DNA of 64,000 nucleotides from Akebia trifoliata (GCA_017979445.1 CM030718.1:19277021-19341020), one strand, 5' to 3'; numbered from the stretch's first letter, positions 19,090-34,689 are shown. Made by a program: numbers and translations. The notes: generated by a model not told the origin, from the letters alone.

Positions 19090-21655
19090 ACAGCCCCACT
19101 TTTATATTTAAATCTTTACTATAATAAAGTTCATTTTGATAAGAAACCTCTAAAATTGCAACCGGATGATGATGTTGCCACCTTCTAGTAAATAAAGGTA
19201 GAATTCCATAAATGTGTACAAAATTTTTCTTAATCCAGAGACATTTAATAAAAATAAGAATATAAATAAAGACTGAGTATAAGAAAAATTATTGAAATGC
19301 CATAAATATAATAGGGCTCTTAAATTAATTATTTTCTTGATGATGATGTCGATGATATCACTTAATCATGATTATTATTACAATGATCCTGTTGATGATG
19401 TACATTATGATTGAGGGATAATCCTGATCATGACAACTTGATGATAAAAATAATAATCAGGCATGATCAAGATGGTAATGATGATGATGATAATGATTTT
19501 GAAAATGACGATAATAATAATGACCATGATCATGACGATGACGATGGCTATGACAATGATGAATACTATATTAACGATAATGATTATTATGATATTAATG
19601 ACCACAACATAAAGACGAGGATGGCATTTAAGTCATTTTTATTAATCAATTATAGTAATTTTTGTCAAGGAGGGTATGTCAATAGTTTTGAAACACAGTC
19701 GTATAATATATTCACAAGACATGGTGAGTTATGTCTATATCACTATTAATTATAAAGGGTGTTGATATTCTAATTAGAAAGTCTTCACTTGGTCAATACG
19801 CGGCTGATGTGTTACGGATGCAAAATCAGAGTTCTATTTTCATTTGTGTATCTCGAGGAAACATATCTATGATTCCATGTCCACAACACATCAGCCGAGT
19901 ATTATCCGAATGAAGACTTTCTAGTTAGAAAATCATTACTCGTTTATAAAGGGTATATTAACTAGAAGATTAATGCTAGAGTGACCTAAGTGGGGGACAC
20001 ATGTGGGACATATAGATGTGGTGGTTATTGCATTCCTATAGATGTGTTTTCTTCGAGATATGAGTAAAATGCATCTACGAACATGCGTTGAGGTGTCCCC
20101 TTTGTGTCCCTTGCTGAGGTCACTCTAGCATGAGTCTAACAAAATGGCTTATGATATGTAAAAACTAATGAAAGAGAACTCATATGTTCACATATAATCC
20201 AAACTGTGTAAATATTAAATCCAACTGTTGAGATTTATCTTCTAGATTTGTGCCATATTCTTAGGATACTTTTTTATCCTCACCCTTGGATTTCTTATGT
20301 ACATAATCAAGATTGTGAGTGAGAGTATGAGTTTATCCCAATCCTAAAAAAACGACTTTACAATATATACATGATTTTATTTACAATATAGAATATTTTA
20401 CCAAAGTGGACAACTGTTCAAAAGGAGCATTCTGACATGAGATTATAATGTATTTTATATAGTGTCAGAAGGATCATTCTGTCATTGTATAAAATACATT
20501 CTGTCATTGTATAAAATACATTCTGATCTCATTTCAGAAGAATCATTTTCACAATGTATAAAATACATTCTAATGTAATGTCAGAAAGGTCCTTTTGACA
20601 TTGGATAAAATACATTCCGATCTCATGTTAAAAGGATACTTCCGACAAAAAAGATATTTTCGATAGCAACAATATGTAAATTACTATTTTTATCATTTTT
20701 ATAATATAAAATATTTTCGAAAATGATAAATTATTATTTTCGAAATAAGATGTATAGTTTACCGATTTGGTAAATAATCGATATGTCGTACATGTTTTGA
20801 TAAATTTTCCTACAATATATTCATTTTTGTATAAAAGATTTATTTACATAAATAGATCAATACCCATTTACATTACTATGTTGAGAACATGCTAGATCTA
20901 TAAGTTTTTCCAACCTGGTAGCGTTGTCCTAAATTGATACAAAATAAAAAGAAATTTACCAACTCATGAATGATAGATCTCAAATTATCATGGCAGTTTA
21001 CATTCCATATATTTATAAGTAATGTCTTATGCTAATGTGGTAATTATTTATTATTTTCAAAAAAATATAAGATAACAGGGGCAAAATGAGTATTTCACAA
21101 AATTAATCTCATGGACACTTTTTAAAAAATAAATAAATTGTAAAGCTTTTTTTTAATACAGATTTGGTAAATAGTTTAGAATGTGTAGATAGAATAGAAA
21201 ACATATTCGATGATTCCCAATCAAATACGTATCACTGAGGATACCCACTAAAAATGGATCCTTAAAAATATATGAATAAATTATGGTAAATCGCTACTCA
21301 TTATTACTAGGAAATATGTGTTTGTCGTCTAATCTCAACCGTGTATGTCTGATGGAGAACACTTTTCGTTCAATTTATGTTTGTCAATTTAATAAAAGTA
21401 CTGCACATAAAAGCGTATTACATATGCTCATGAGTTTTTGTCCATTGTACACATATTAATAATTTTAGGGTCATGCTAACTATTTGGCGAATGAATTTTT
21501 TTTATATCGGTATTTGGCCAATATTTTGTCTACCACGTTTTGTCCTACATGGGTTAGAAGTTACTGAATGGAATGATTTTTTTATTATTATGATCTTTAT
21601 GATGTGGAAATAATCCTAACAAAAAATTAGTCAATTCCCAAATTTCTAACCCCAT
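19090..21655 (+). repeat. 2.5-kb repeat unit, copy 2
   Basis: Head-to-tail with copy 1. It carries the same landmarks: GAT tract, hairpin H1 (19772-19926), insertion H2, CATTCTGTCATTGTATAAAATA blocks (expanded by one at about 20480-20530), and a complete double-hairpin element running past the end. Substitutions are scattered at perhaps one in ten to fifteen bases, so the duplication is not recent. Confidence 0.85.
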
Positions 21656-21870
21656 GTTTATGAGTTGAAGAATCGTGGACCGTCCATTTTTTGTAAATCA
21701 CTTTTAAGAGGATTAGAGGTTTGGGAATTCACTGATTTTTGGTGAGGATTATCTTCTCATCATAGAGATCATTTTCACCAAAAATCAACTTAGTTCGGCT
21801 CTTCTAACCCATGTAGGACAAAAAGTGATGGCCAAAATGTTTGTCAAATATTTGGCAGCCGAAAACTCCC
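21478..21870. mobile_element. Double-hairpin foldback element, copy (b)
   Basis: Layout: outer TIR (TTTGGCCAATATTTTG..CCTACATGGGTTAGAAG), first palindrome (GATTTTT..AATAATCC..AAAAATTAGTC), central spacer containing GTGGACCGTCCATTTTTTG, second palindrome (ATTTTTGGTGAGGATTATC..GATCATTTTCACCAAAAATC), outer TIR reversed (CTTCTAACCCATGTAGGAC..GGCCAAAATGTTTG). Confidence 0.7.
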
Positions 21871-21874
21871 TTTT

Positions 21875-22073
21875 AATAATTGTCAAATGTTTATTAGTTC
21901 AATAAAGTATTGCATATAGTTATCACTTGAAGAAAGTATTTATTGCACATGTTTAATGTCTTTGTGAAAAGAAAGGGAAATTTCTTGTTTAATTTGTGTG
22001 GTATATGATTGTGTATATATATAGGGTTCAAGGTGAGGATGGTTAACCAAATAAACCATTTAGGGGTTCAAGG
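21875..22073 (+). pseudogene. Relic copy 3 of the terpene synthase promoter
   Basis: Matches 23030-23215 (TTGTCAAATGTTTATTAGTTC, AGAAAGGGAAATTTCTTG, TATATATATAGGGTTCAAGG, GAGGATGGTTAACC). It stops before any ATG exon and joins abruptly to 2.5-kb unit sequence at about 22074. Confidence 0.7.
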
Positions 22074-22670
22074 TTAGATCTATTTTTTCGCCAACCTCGA
22101 TTGCATTGTCCTAAATTGACATAAAATAAAAATAAATTTACCAATTCACGGATAAGAGATCTCAAATTATTATAACAGTTTACATTACATATATTTATAA
22201 GTAATGTCTTTTGCTATTATGGTAATTATTTATTATTTAAAAAAAAAACTATAAGATAACATGGGCAAAATGAGTATTTCACCAAATTAATATCATGGAC
22301 ACCTTTTAAAAAATAAATAAATTGTAAAGCTCTTTTTTATAGTGATTTGGTAAATAGTTTGGAATGTACATTAGGAGTAGAAAAACAATTCTATGATTCC
22401 CAATCAAACACATATCACTTAGGATACCCACCAAAATTGGATTCTTACAAATATATGAATAAATTATGGTAAATCGCTATTCATGATTGCTAGGAAATAT
22501 GTGTTTATCGTCTAATCTCAACCGTTATGTCTGATGGAGAACACTTTTCATTCAGTTTTTGTTTGTCAATTTAATAAAAGGACTGCACATGTTAGCACAT
22601 TACAAATACACACGCCTTTTTGTCAAGTGTACACATTAATAATTTTTTGGGTTGTGCCAACTATTTGGCC
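22074..22670 (+). repeat. 2.5-kb repeat unit, partial copy 3
   Basis: Begins AGATCTATTTTTTCGCCAACCTC, equivalent to about 18324 in copy 1. It follows that copy through TAAGTAATGTCTTTTGC, AAATAAATAAATTGTAAAGC and ATGTCTGATGGAGAACAC to the double-hairpin element. The first 1.7 kb of the unit is missing. Confidence 0.8.
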
Positions 22671-23030
22671 AATGTTTTTTTTTTTTGGATCGGTATTTGG
22701 CCAATGTTTTGTCCTACATGGGTTAGAAGTTTCTGGATGGGCTGATTTTTTGTGAGGATGATCTCTATGTTGAGAAGATCATCCTCACAAAAAATTAGTC
22801 AATTCCGAAATTTCTAACCCCGTAACTCGTGAACTGTCCACTTTTTGTAAATCACTTTTGAGAGGATCAAAGGTTTCAGAATTCACTGATTATTGGCCAG
22901 GATGATCTTTTCATCATAGAGATCATTCTTCACTGCAAATCAGCTCATTTCGACTCTTCTAACCCATGTAGGGTAAAACGTGGTGGCCAAAATGTTGGTC
23001 AAATATTTGGCAACCGAACGGCTCCCTTTT
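22650..23030. mobile_element. Double-hairpin foldback element, copy (c)
   Basis: Same five-part layout as the copy at 21478-21870. It lies about 200 bases upstream of the functional TPS promoter, which starts near 23035. Confidence 0.7.
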
Positions 23031-23161
23031 GATAATTATCAAATGTTTATCAGTTCAATAAAGGACTGCATATATCTATCACTTGAAGAAGTACTGCACA
23101 TGCTTATGTCTTTGTGAAAAGAAAGGGAAATTTTCTGTTTAATTGGTGTGGTATATGATTG

Positions 23162-23172
23162 TGTATTTATAT
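23162..23172 (+). promoter_or_regulatory. Likely TATA box of the terpene synthase gene
   Basis: TGTATTTATAT lies about 65-75 bases before the ATG at 23236. The relic promoters have TGTATATATA at the equivalent place, so the element is conserved among copies. Confidence 0.5.
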
Positions 23173-23235
23173 GGGGTTCAAGGTGAGGATGGTAAACCAA
23201 GAAAACCATTTAGAGATATCACTACTACTACTACA

Positions 23236-25919
<2,684 letters not shown>

Positions 25920-26870
25920 ATAAAACCTACAAATCTTGTTGCAATTTAGTAAAATATACATATATATTGTATCACTCTCACTTGGGATACAATATATATG
26001 TATTTAGATAAGAGCACTAGTAGTACGGTCTTCTAAAGAAAATTCAGACAAATTTCCTTTCAGAATTAGATCTACTTATTGTAGAAGAATATATTTAAAT
26101 GCTTATCTTATCTAATCTACTCCAAATCTTATACAAATTTAATCCAATCTAGATGAGAGTGATACGGTGAATCTCATTACTTCTTCTTAGAAAACATAAA
26201 TGCATGATTATTTTGATTTAATATCAAACTCTGTGATCTCACTATTGAATGCTTGGTGTTGCAAATGAGTATCCATCTCGTGCGACTGATGGTCATGATC
26301 TGTCCGTGAAGCTATCACAATCGAATATCACTCATTATGAAGTTTGTCGGAACTGGCATTCACTAGATCAGATTTGTCATGATCTCTCAGAAAAGCATTT
26401 GATTGGATTGTGTGGCTTGATTATATCTTGGTAGTGATTATGAATATAGAAAAAACATAAAAAAAATCAGATTTGGGCTTTCCTTTGGGTAGTAGGCTGA
26501 ACCCAGTAGATACACTCTCAATTGTCCAAACCTTGAACAGGGGACAAGGACTAAACCATTTAAGGATCAATGGGCTTCTCAAGGGAAAATCAAGTAAAAA
26601 AATTATTTAGGTCCGACCCAGGGAGCCGCACACCCTATCGGACTCAATTCTGACTCACAAATGGTGATTTTTTCTTAGGTTTAGTCCCCACTTGTCACTT
26701 GGCCCTCTGTTGGAGAACTTGTTACAACCTTTCCACTTGGATTTCTCCTATTCATTTTTACCCAACAAGTCAAAGTATCTTTAAGGTAGATTTACAATCC
26801 TAAGATTTTACCTTTTTTGCTAAGATTTTACCTTTTTTGCTCTTTCTTTATAAAAGAAATCGTATAACAA
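25920..26870. other. TPS downstream flank, nothing recognised
   Basis: Likely short 3' UTR, then AT-rich intergenic DNA. A reiterated CTAAGATTTTACCTTTTTTG-type unit occurs twice at about 26798-26840. The open stretch at 26249-26434 has no family features. Confidence 0.5.
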
Positions 26871-26878
26871 AACCTTGA

Positions 26879-27110
26879 TTTTTTTTTTTTTTGAACAGCA
26901 AGCTTGGGCTATGAAGGGCCCTTACCCTTACATTAACAAAGCAGAGGAATTATAACTTATGGAATTCACTGATTACATCTTTATCAATAATAATTTTAAG
27001 TTGAGGAAGATCATGATAATCATCCCGAAACTATCATTCCAATTGAGACCGAAGCACTTTTCGCCAAAAAAAAATCCACCAATTATTTTGTTTCTCCCCA
27101 GGAGAACTCA
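26879..27110 (-). mobile_element. Possible retroposon tail with poly-A on the minus strand
   Basis: The T run at 26879-26892 followed by AACAGCAAGCTTGGGC reads, on the minus strand, as a 3' end with a poly-A tail, like the LINE tails at 2249 and 61183. No coding part is visible, so identity is weak. Confidence 0.3.
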
Positions 27111-27139
27111 ACTCTTGAATTAAGAAACTAATTCCTCAC

Positions 27140-28668
27140 CTTATTTTCTTGATGATAATGATCATGACGATGATGATCGAAATCATGATTGACGGATAAT
27201 CATGATCATGAAAACTTGATGATAAAAATCATGATCAAGATGGTAATGATGATGATGATAATGATTTTGAAGATGATGATGATGACCATGACAATGATGA
27301 GTACTATATTAACAGTGATGATGATGATCATTATCATGATCTTAACGACCACAACATAAAGCTGATGATGACATTTACATCATTTTTATTAATCAATTAT
27401 AGTAAATTATGGTCAAGGAGGCATGTCAACAGTTTGAAAACACAACCGTATCAAATATTCACAAGATGCGGTGAGTTATGTCTATATCATAGTTAATTAT
27501 AAAGAGTGCTGATATTTTAACTTAAAAGTCTTCACTTGGTCAATACACGGCTGACGCGTTATGGACATGTAACCATAGATCTATTTTCATTTGTGTAACC
27601 CGAGGAAATAGATCTATCGTTCTGTGTCTACAACACATCAGCCGAGTATTGACTGAGTGAAGACTTTCTACTTTCTACTTATAAAATCATTGTTCACTTA
27701 TAAATGGTATATTAACTAAAAGGGTTATGATCCGTAGAGACTAATGAAAGTGAATTCATATGTTCACACACAATCCAAGCCGTGTAAATATTAAATCCAA
27801 CTCTTGAGATTTATCTTTTAGATTTGTGCCATATTCTTAGGATACATTTTTATCCTCACCCTTGGATTTTTGATGTACAAAATCTAGATTGTGAGAGAAA
27901 GTATGAGTTGATCCCAATCCTAAAAAAATGACTTTATAGTATATATATGATTTTAGTTTATGATATAGAATATTTGATCAAAACGGAGAACTTTTCAAAA
28001 AGAATCTTCTAACATGAGATTAGAATGTATCTAATATAGTGTTAGAAGGATCCTTTCGTCATTGTATAAAATATATATAATGATCTCTTGTCAGAAGAAT
28101 CCTTCTGACATTGTATAAAATACATTCTAATCTCATGTCAGAAGGCTCTTTCTGACAAAAATGGTATTTCGATAGCAACAATATGAAAATTACTATTTTT
28201 GCCATTTTAGTAAAATAAAATATTTTCAAAAATGATAACTTACTGTTTAAAAAATAAGATGTATTGTTTACTGATTTTGTAAATAATCGATATGTCGTAC
28301 ATGTTCTGGTAAATTTGCCTACAATATATTCATTATTGTAGAATAGATTTATTTACAAAAATATATCAATACCCATTTACATTACTATTTTGAGAAGATG
28401 TTGGATCTATTATTTTCACCAACCTCCTTGTAGCATTGTTGTAAATTAACATAAAATAAAGAGAAATTACCAACTCACAAATGAGAGATCTTAAATTATC
28501 AGACAGTTTACATTTCATATATATTTATCACGTAATGTCTTTTGCCATTGTGGTAATTAGTTTAAAAAAATAATAAGATAACGAAGGAAAAATGAGTGTT
28601 TCTCCAAATTAATATCATGGACACCTTTTAAAAAATAAATAAATTGTAAAGCTCTTTTTTTGTACCAA
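27140..28668 (+). repeat. 2.5-kb repeat unit, partial copy 4 (beyond the TPS gene)
   Basis: Follows copy 1 from about 16803 to 18572: GAT tract, H1 hairpin (27520-27673), ATTTTATTAATCAATTATAGTA, TACATTCTAATCTCATGTC blocks, and AAATAAATAAATTGTAAAGC at the end. It lacks the H2 insertion and shows its empty target at about 27713. It lacks the double-hairpin end. Confidence 0.83.
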
Positions 28669-29600
28669 TTGGAGATTTTCTTATTATCAAATTCTCGGTT
28701 TGGTTTTCAAAACATTCACTGAGTCACTGTTATGACTTCACTACATATTCAATGTGGCAACTCAGAACCGTCAATTAGGTACAATTACATATAAAGCTTA
28801 TCAAGTTTTGAGTGAGAATACTTGCACCCACTTAAAAAAAATGACAAATGGGTCCCATTTGTTTTAGTACTTGGACCCACCATAATAACTAAACATTTGT
28901 AATCTGAAATCCTAAATTTCTGCTCATGCCATTGGGGAAGATGAAGAGAACTCATCTCAAATTTTCCATTTTCTATTGATTATAGGGCTTAAAAGGTTCT
29001 GAAAACCATTATCTCGATGGATTACGACAATGGAGTATGATTAATATTGAATCTCATTCTATTTTTAGGTTTCTCATTGATTTCTTTAATTAGTTTTAAC
29101 TCAAATGAATGATTTCCAAGAAATCAATCTAAAAAAAAAATAACTCAATCAAATGACCACAATTGCAATGAATGTGATAGTTCAAAAGTTGTAGATAAAA
29201 CTTGTATCTTTCCATGTATTCATCGATATTTTTTTCGTGTTTATGTTTTACAAAAAACCTCTCTGTCAACAAGATGCTTTTGACATGGCTTAAGCCATCC
29301 CACATGAGTCCTATTTGCATTGATTAAGCCATGTCACTCGAGTTTTGTCGACACAAAGTTTTTAGATACAATCGAATGGATACATCTAACATGACTTATC
29401 CTTGCCACTCGTGTTTTGTCAATATGCCTTAAGTAACTTAGTTGCCTCACCTTCTACTATTCTTACTCGCTTCTTTTCTCTAGCCCTTTTCCCTTGGGAA
29501 TCTTTAATCTTCTTTTTCCGTTTTACTTTCTTCTTCGATATTTATTCGACTCTCTTTCTGTTTTCTTTTCCTTCCTCTTCTATCTCCATTAAGTCTTCAA
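28669..29600. other. Intergenic, nothing firmly recognised
   Basis: AT-rich. An imperfect reiteration is present around 29280-29420 (GACATGGCTTAAGCCATCC / CATTGATTAAGCCATGTCACTCGAG / ATGACTTATCCTTGCCACTCG with TTTTGTCGACA and TTTTGTCAATA). No gene-like frame is supported. Confidence 0.4.
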
Positions 29601-29611
29601 TGGGTAGAAGT

Positions 29612-30598
29612 TTAGAAAGCTCTTCGAGGGTACTCTTTTTTCTGCATTTTTTTCTTTCTTTTACTAGTTTTTTTTTTGGGAGGAATGTACACAGTTTCTA
29701 TGAATTTGCCTTGTGGCTTTTTCAATTTATAGCACCGATCAGACTTTTTCATATTGCAAATCTCGATAGCCATAGTTGTTGCAAGTGTAGAGGTATCTAA
29801 CTCATATATCCATAGTACAACGTGATTCAAGTTGTAAGGAAATGAAGTTGGCATGTAAAGAGCCATTGATGAAAGGTTAGGAGTTGTGGAAAGTACAAAT
29901 GGTGGTGTGGACAAGACGAAGTTGATAGCTTCATATGATATGTTGTAGGGGGTATTGTTGGGGTATTTGATGACAAAGGGTAGTAGATCATAGAGGTTCC
30001 CGTATTGTTTTACAAATGGTGGCAAGTAGCTTGGGAAGCTTATGTGTAGGTCGGATAGTTGATCCTCTAGTAATGAGTAATTTGGTTATTCTACCATACA
30101 AACATTAGTATCTTCCTACCTAGGACTAAGATATATTTTGATAATGGTCCCGATTGGTGCTATAAGAGGTGATGGGTCGAAAGTTCTGCTCCCCTGAGAT
30201 ATTGCATTGATATTTTGCATGGGGGCAAGGGGCTTGGTTTTTCTTGGTTATGTGTAGGTAGGGGTTTTGATTGATGTTTTGTTGGTATGGTGGTAGATCT
30301 ACTTAGAAAACAATGACATTTTGGTCGATCAAGTCTTATATTGTGTGTTTTAGAGACCAACAATTATATGTGTGGTGTCCCGGTATTCCCATATGAAAAT
30401 TTTAGTGTTGGTAGCGTCATAACTAGGTCCTTGTGCTGTAGTTGGATTTGGTTCTTGCAATATTATGTATCCTCCTTTTAATATGATAGGTAATAGTTGA
30501 TATATTATCTTAGGAAGGTGAGTGAATGTCCTGAACTTCTTGTCATATGCCATAGTTTGGAGTTGAGGACCCGGAACATTTTGTAGTATAATGAACAA
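29612..30598 (-). pseudogene. Decayed unidentified reading frame
   Basis: One minus-strand frame of about 330 codons is broken by six or so stops (between about 30350 and 30050) but reads as protein-like on both sides. Upstream part: residues such as QNVPGPQLQTMAYDKKFRTF. Downstream part: a 137-residue open stretch (30025-29612) with PYNISYEAINFVLST and a Lys-rich tail PPKKKTSKRKKK. I do not recognise the family. It lies directly next to the outer end of the minus-strand Copia relic and is probably a dead transposon gene or host pseudogene. Confidence 0.4.
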
Positions 30599-30604
30599 GA
30601 ATAG

Positions 30605-30815
30605 AGAGAAGAAAAATGAAGAAGAAGCCTTTATTTATTGATTGATTCAAGCCCCTTTATAGGAGGCAAAACTTCTGATGTATAATTGCAGTGAAGAAAT
30701 TGACTCAATCAAAATACAACCTATTTACAGCTGTACAACCAATGAACAAAAATGACACCTGTACAAGTCTAACAAACTCCTATATATAGTATGCACACGT
30801 GCTCTATTACTTCCC
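30605..30815 (-). repeat. Probable 3' LTR of the minus-strand Copia relic
   Basis: Lies immediately downstream (minus strand) of the purine tract and includes TATATATAGGAG and an AATAAATAAAGG polyadenylation-like stretch. With no partner LTR, its ends are uncertain. Confidence 0.5.
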
Positions 30816-30839
30816 CTCAAGATGGATGGAGAATATCAA

Positions 30840-33620
30840 GAACATCCATCTTGGATAGCAAATGGAAAAGCTAAGCAATAGGTAAAGCTTTTGTAAAAAC
30901 ATTAGCCAGTTGATGTTGCGTCTGGAAGTAACTTGAGAACACCTTTAGTAAGCTTATCACGAACGAAATGGCAATCCATTTCAATGTGTTTGCTTCGTTC
31001 GTGAAAGGTAGGATTAGCGGAGAAATAGATAGCAGCTTGATTATCATAGAAAATCAATGTTGGGTCTTTGGTTGAGACTTGAAGATCCTTCAGTAGCTAT
31101 TGAATCCATACAATCTCACTAGCAATAGTTGCCAACGCACGATACTCTGCCTCAGTAGAGGATCTAGACAATGTGTTTTGTTTCTTAGCTTTCCAATACA
31201 CTAAGGAATCACCAAGAAACACATAGAAACCTGTTATTGATTTCCTAGAATCAAGGCATGAACCCCAATCAACATTAACAAAGGCTCTAAATTGGAAAGA
31301 AGATGCAGTAAGGAAAAGAAAACCCTGGCCAGGAGTACCCTTTAAATATCGTAGGAGATGATGAGCAGCATCCATATGAGGCTGACGAGGTTGAGAAACA
31401 AATTGGCTCAATTTATGGACTGCAAAAGTGATATCAGGTCGGGAAATAATCAAGTATAGAAGATGACCAACAAGTTTTTGATAAGGAGATGGATCATTAA
31501 GTAAATTGCCTTCAAAAGAACTTAACTTGGTTTTAGGATCCATCGACAATGAAGCTGGTTTACAAGCAAAGAAACCGGTGTCTTCAAGAAGTAGTAATGT
31601 GTAATGTTTCTGAGAAAGAAATAGACCTTTAATGGAACGAGCAATTTTTAAACCAAGAAAGTATTTTAAATGGCCAAGATCTTTAAGTTTAAATTGGCTA
31701 TGGAGAAAAACTTTCAAGGAAGTAATAACAGTCATATCAGAACCAACGATGATAATATCATCAACGTAAACTAGCAAAATAATAAAAGATGAACCATAAC
31801 TCTTTGTGAACAGAGAGTAATCATATTTTGATTAGAAAAAACCATGAAGAATAAGAACATGAGAGAATTTGGAAAACCATTGTCTTGAAACTTGCTTTAA
31901 TCCATAAATGGATTTATGCAATTTGCATACTAATTTCTCTCCCTGAATTCTATTATTAGGTAGCATAGAATAACCTATAGGAAAATCCATATAAATTTCC
32001 TCAAACAAGTCACCATTGAGGAAAGCATTATTAACATCTAATTGAATTAAAAGCCATTTGTTACTAGCAACAACAGCAAGAAGGATTTTGATAGTAACCA
32101 ATTTTGCCACTGGTGAAAAAGTCTCAAGAAAATCCAAATCTTCTTGTTGTATGTACCCTTTTGCCACCAAACGAGCTTTATACATCTCTAAACTTCCATC
32201 GGATTTATATTTGACCTTATGAATCCATTTACATCCTATGAAATTTTGCCAGTATGAAGAGCTGTAACTATCAAGTATTGTTGGTCTCCATAACCTCTAA
32301 TTCCTTTGACATAGCCTCTCTCCAATAAGCAAACTTAACAACTTCATGGTAAAATTGAGGCTCATATGTAGAAGATATAGTGAGGAGGTAATTAGAGTGA
32401 GAAGGGGACAAATTGGCATAACAAATGTAATTTTCAATTGGATAGGGGTGAATTTGAGGTATGAAAAGGGTTATTAGATAAAAGATTACAGTGAAAATCC
32501 CTTAAGTAGGAAGGTGGTTTAGTAACCCGAGAGGTTCTTCTAATTGGAGGGGAAGATTGTAAGATAGGTTGAGCTAGAGTAGTATGAGAAATATGCTCAC
32601 TAGGTAAAGGAGAAATTGACGATGTAGAATTATTAATAGAAGGTGTTGGTACAGGAAATATATTAGGGATGGATTTTGGTAAAATCAAATCTAGGAAAGG
32701 GTCAATTAGATAATTGGAATGAGATATGGAATGAAAGGGAAACAAATTCTCATGAAAAACTACATCTCAAGAATGAAAGAAGGATTTTATGACAATGTCA
32801 TAAAGTTTGTACCCTTTAATACCTGGTCTGTATCCAACAAAAACACAAGTTGTGGCTCGGGGATAAAACTTGTGACGATGAGAAAGAAGAGTTGATGCAT
32901 GACACAAGCTTCCAAAGACTCGAAGAAAACCATAATCAACAAGAGAATTATACAGCAATTGAAAAGGAGCCTTGTTATGCAATAATGGTAAAGGAGTTCT
33001 ATTTATCAAATAAGTTGCTGTGAGCACACATTCCCCCCATAATTTTAGAGAAACTCTAGACTGAAAGAATAAAGTTCGAGCCATGTTAAGAAGGTACTGA
33101 TGTTTGTGTTCCATGATAGAATTCTGTTCAGGTCTTTCTACACAAGAAAACTGATGAAGAACACCTTTTGAACTGAAGAAATCTATGAAATGTAACTCAA
33201 GAGCATTGTCTAAACGAAATTGCTTAATGACTGTGTTAAACTGAGTTTCAATCATGGAGAAAAACTTAGGAATAATAAAACTCACATCAGACTTTTGTTT
33301 CATGAGAAAGATCCAAGTGAAACGAGTACAATCACCAACTAAAGTCAAGAAATATCTGTAACCAGCATGTGTTGGGACCTGATATGGACCCCATGTATCA
33401 CAATGAACTAAATCAAAAGAAGACTTGGAAAGATTGTTATGAGAAACAAAAGAGAGCCTTCGTTGCTTAGCCAAATGGCAAATAGTACAATGATCAGTCT
33501 TATTTTGAGAAAATTGTAATCTATCTTTTAACATGTCTAGTTTTTTAAAAGATAGATGTCCAAGCTAGTGATGCCAAGTGTAAGAATTCCCCTTATTAGT
33601 AACAGATACACTAGAATTAC
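30840..33620 (-). pseudogene. Copia pol relic (integrase, RT, RNase H)
   Basis: Integrase: zinc region ending CTICHLAKQRR, then core HCDTWGPY, FRLDNALEL (normally RSDNG) and PEQNSIMEHKH at 33534-32767. A variable linker with SPPIRRTSRVTKPPSYL (32745-32434) is typical of Copia. RT 32185-31097: [38 protein letters not shown]; RNase H: VNVDWGSCLDSRKS, SSTEAEYRALA, then, past a stop at 31097, FYDNQAAIYFSANP. Stops at 33576 (in the pre-integrase WHH..LGHLS region), about 31829 and 31097 make it non-functional. Confidence 0.9.
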
Positions 33621-33719
33621 AAGAATTAAGAGCAATGAAACAACTATGATTATTTGATATTGAAAAATCATCATCAAGAACATAGAGATCTGCCATTCTT
33701 TTACCCCTGCCAATCATCT

Positions 33720-34592
33720 TCAGGCTGTGTAGATCCTGGATGACACAATAATCAGTGAGAATCTAATATCCAGATGAGCACCCTTTGTTAATGAACTCAC
33801 TGATATCAGATTAAATTTGAATTGAGGAATATAGAGGACATCTTGTAACAACAAACAAGAATTGAGTTTCACAGTTCTAAAAAAATGAACAGGAATACGA
33901 CTGTGATTAGGCAAAGTGACAAAAGAATTTTTTAGAGGTTTCATTGCAGCACGAAAAAAAAATACCTAATGCCTGAGCAGAAATATCATCAGCTTCTGTG
34001 CCTATCTTTGCAGCAAAAAGATGAGTATTCAACATAGTCATCAAATGTTGATACTGAGATGGATTGAGCATTTGAACAAAGGTTCCAAGATTTTCAGAGT
34101 TCTCAGCATTCCCATGAGACAAATCATTAACTGAATTGGAGACTTGATTTGCAACAGCAAGAGTCTGATTGGAGGAAGCTTGATGAAAAGTATTAAACTT
34201 AGATTTGGGCTTATATCCACGAGGATAACCATGCAACTTGTAACATTTATTAATTGTATGGCCAACATAGCCACAATGAATACAGACATGCTTGTTAAAA
34301 TTGAGATTATCTTTCCTTTGCCCTCTAGGAAAATTCTGACCATTGTTAGATCGAACAACATCGTTTTTTCACAATAAAGGCCATATATGCATCACCTCCA
34401 TAACCATTAGAAGCCACATTAACATTCCTCTAATGTGTTTCTTGAGAAACAAGGGATAAAACCTTGTTGATGGATTTTTCAACATTCCTCTAGTACTTCC
34501 TCATGACTTCTAACATTGCCAAAAGTTGTGCATCAGTGGCTGGTGCCACGGGTGGGGGTGCATTGACTTCAGTGGTTCTCGTGGATTTTTCC
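33720..34592 (-). pseudogene. Copia gag and protease relic with two deletions
   Basis: The frame starts MEKSTRTTEVNAPPPVAPAT at 34592. After about 50 codons and two stops it jumps straight to the CCHC zinc knuckle (CIHCGYVGHTINKC, about 34260-34300), so the gag core is missing. A second jump near 33955 removes the protease DTGA region. VTLPNHSRIPVHFF and FNLISVSSLTKG downstream of it remain. Confidence 0.8.
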
Positions 34593-34689
34593 ATTGTTTC
34601 AATTGAAATTAATATGCTATTGGTTTCTCATGGACGATGCCAGATTTGTGTGGTAAGATTTTGGTGAATAGTGTTGACAGACTCTACCT

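Larger units (their letters stand above)
30600..34650 (-). mobile_element. Ty1/Copia element relic, minus strand, 5' LTR missing and internal deletions
   Basis: Pol and gag fragments read from high to low coordinates. A purine tract (minus-strand TTGAGGGGAAG at about 30816-30827) is followed by probable 3' LTR sequence to about 30600. No matching LTR is found above 34592, where gag begins. A poor primer-site-like TCTGGCATCGTCC is at about 34640-34655. Large internal deletions remove most of gag and the protease active site. This is a different Copia lineage from the one in the PMT intron. Confidence 0.85.

Noticed and set aside
29402..29800. Plus-strand Phe-rich open frame
   Set aside because: Composition reflects T-rich DNA and it overlaps the more protein-like minus-strand frame; no motif.
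34144..34377. Plus-strand frame within the minus-strand Copia
   Set aside because: Antisense to the gag zinc-knuckle region; no features.
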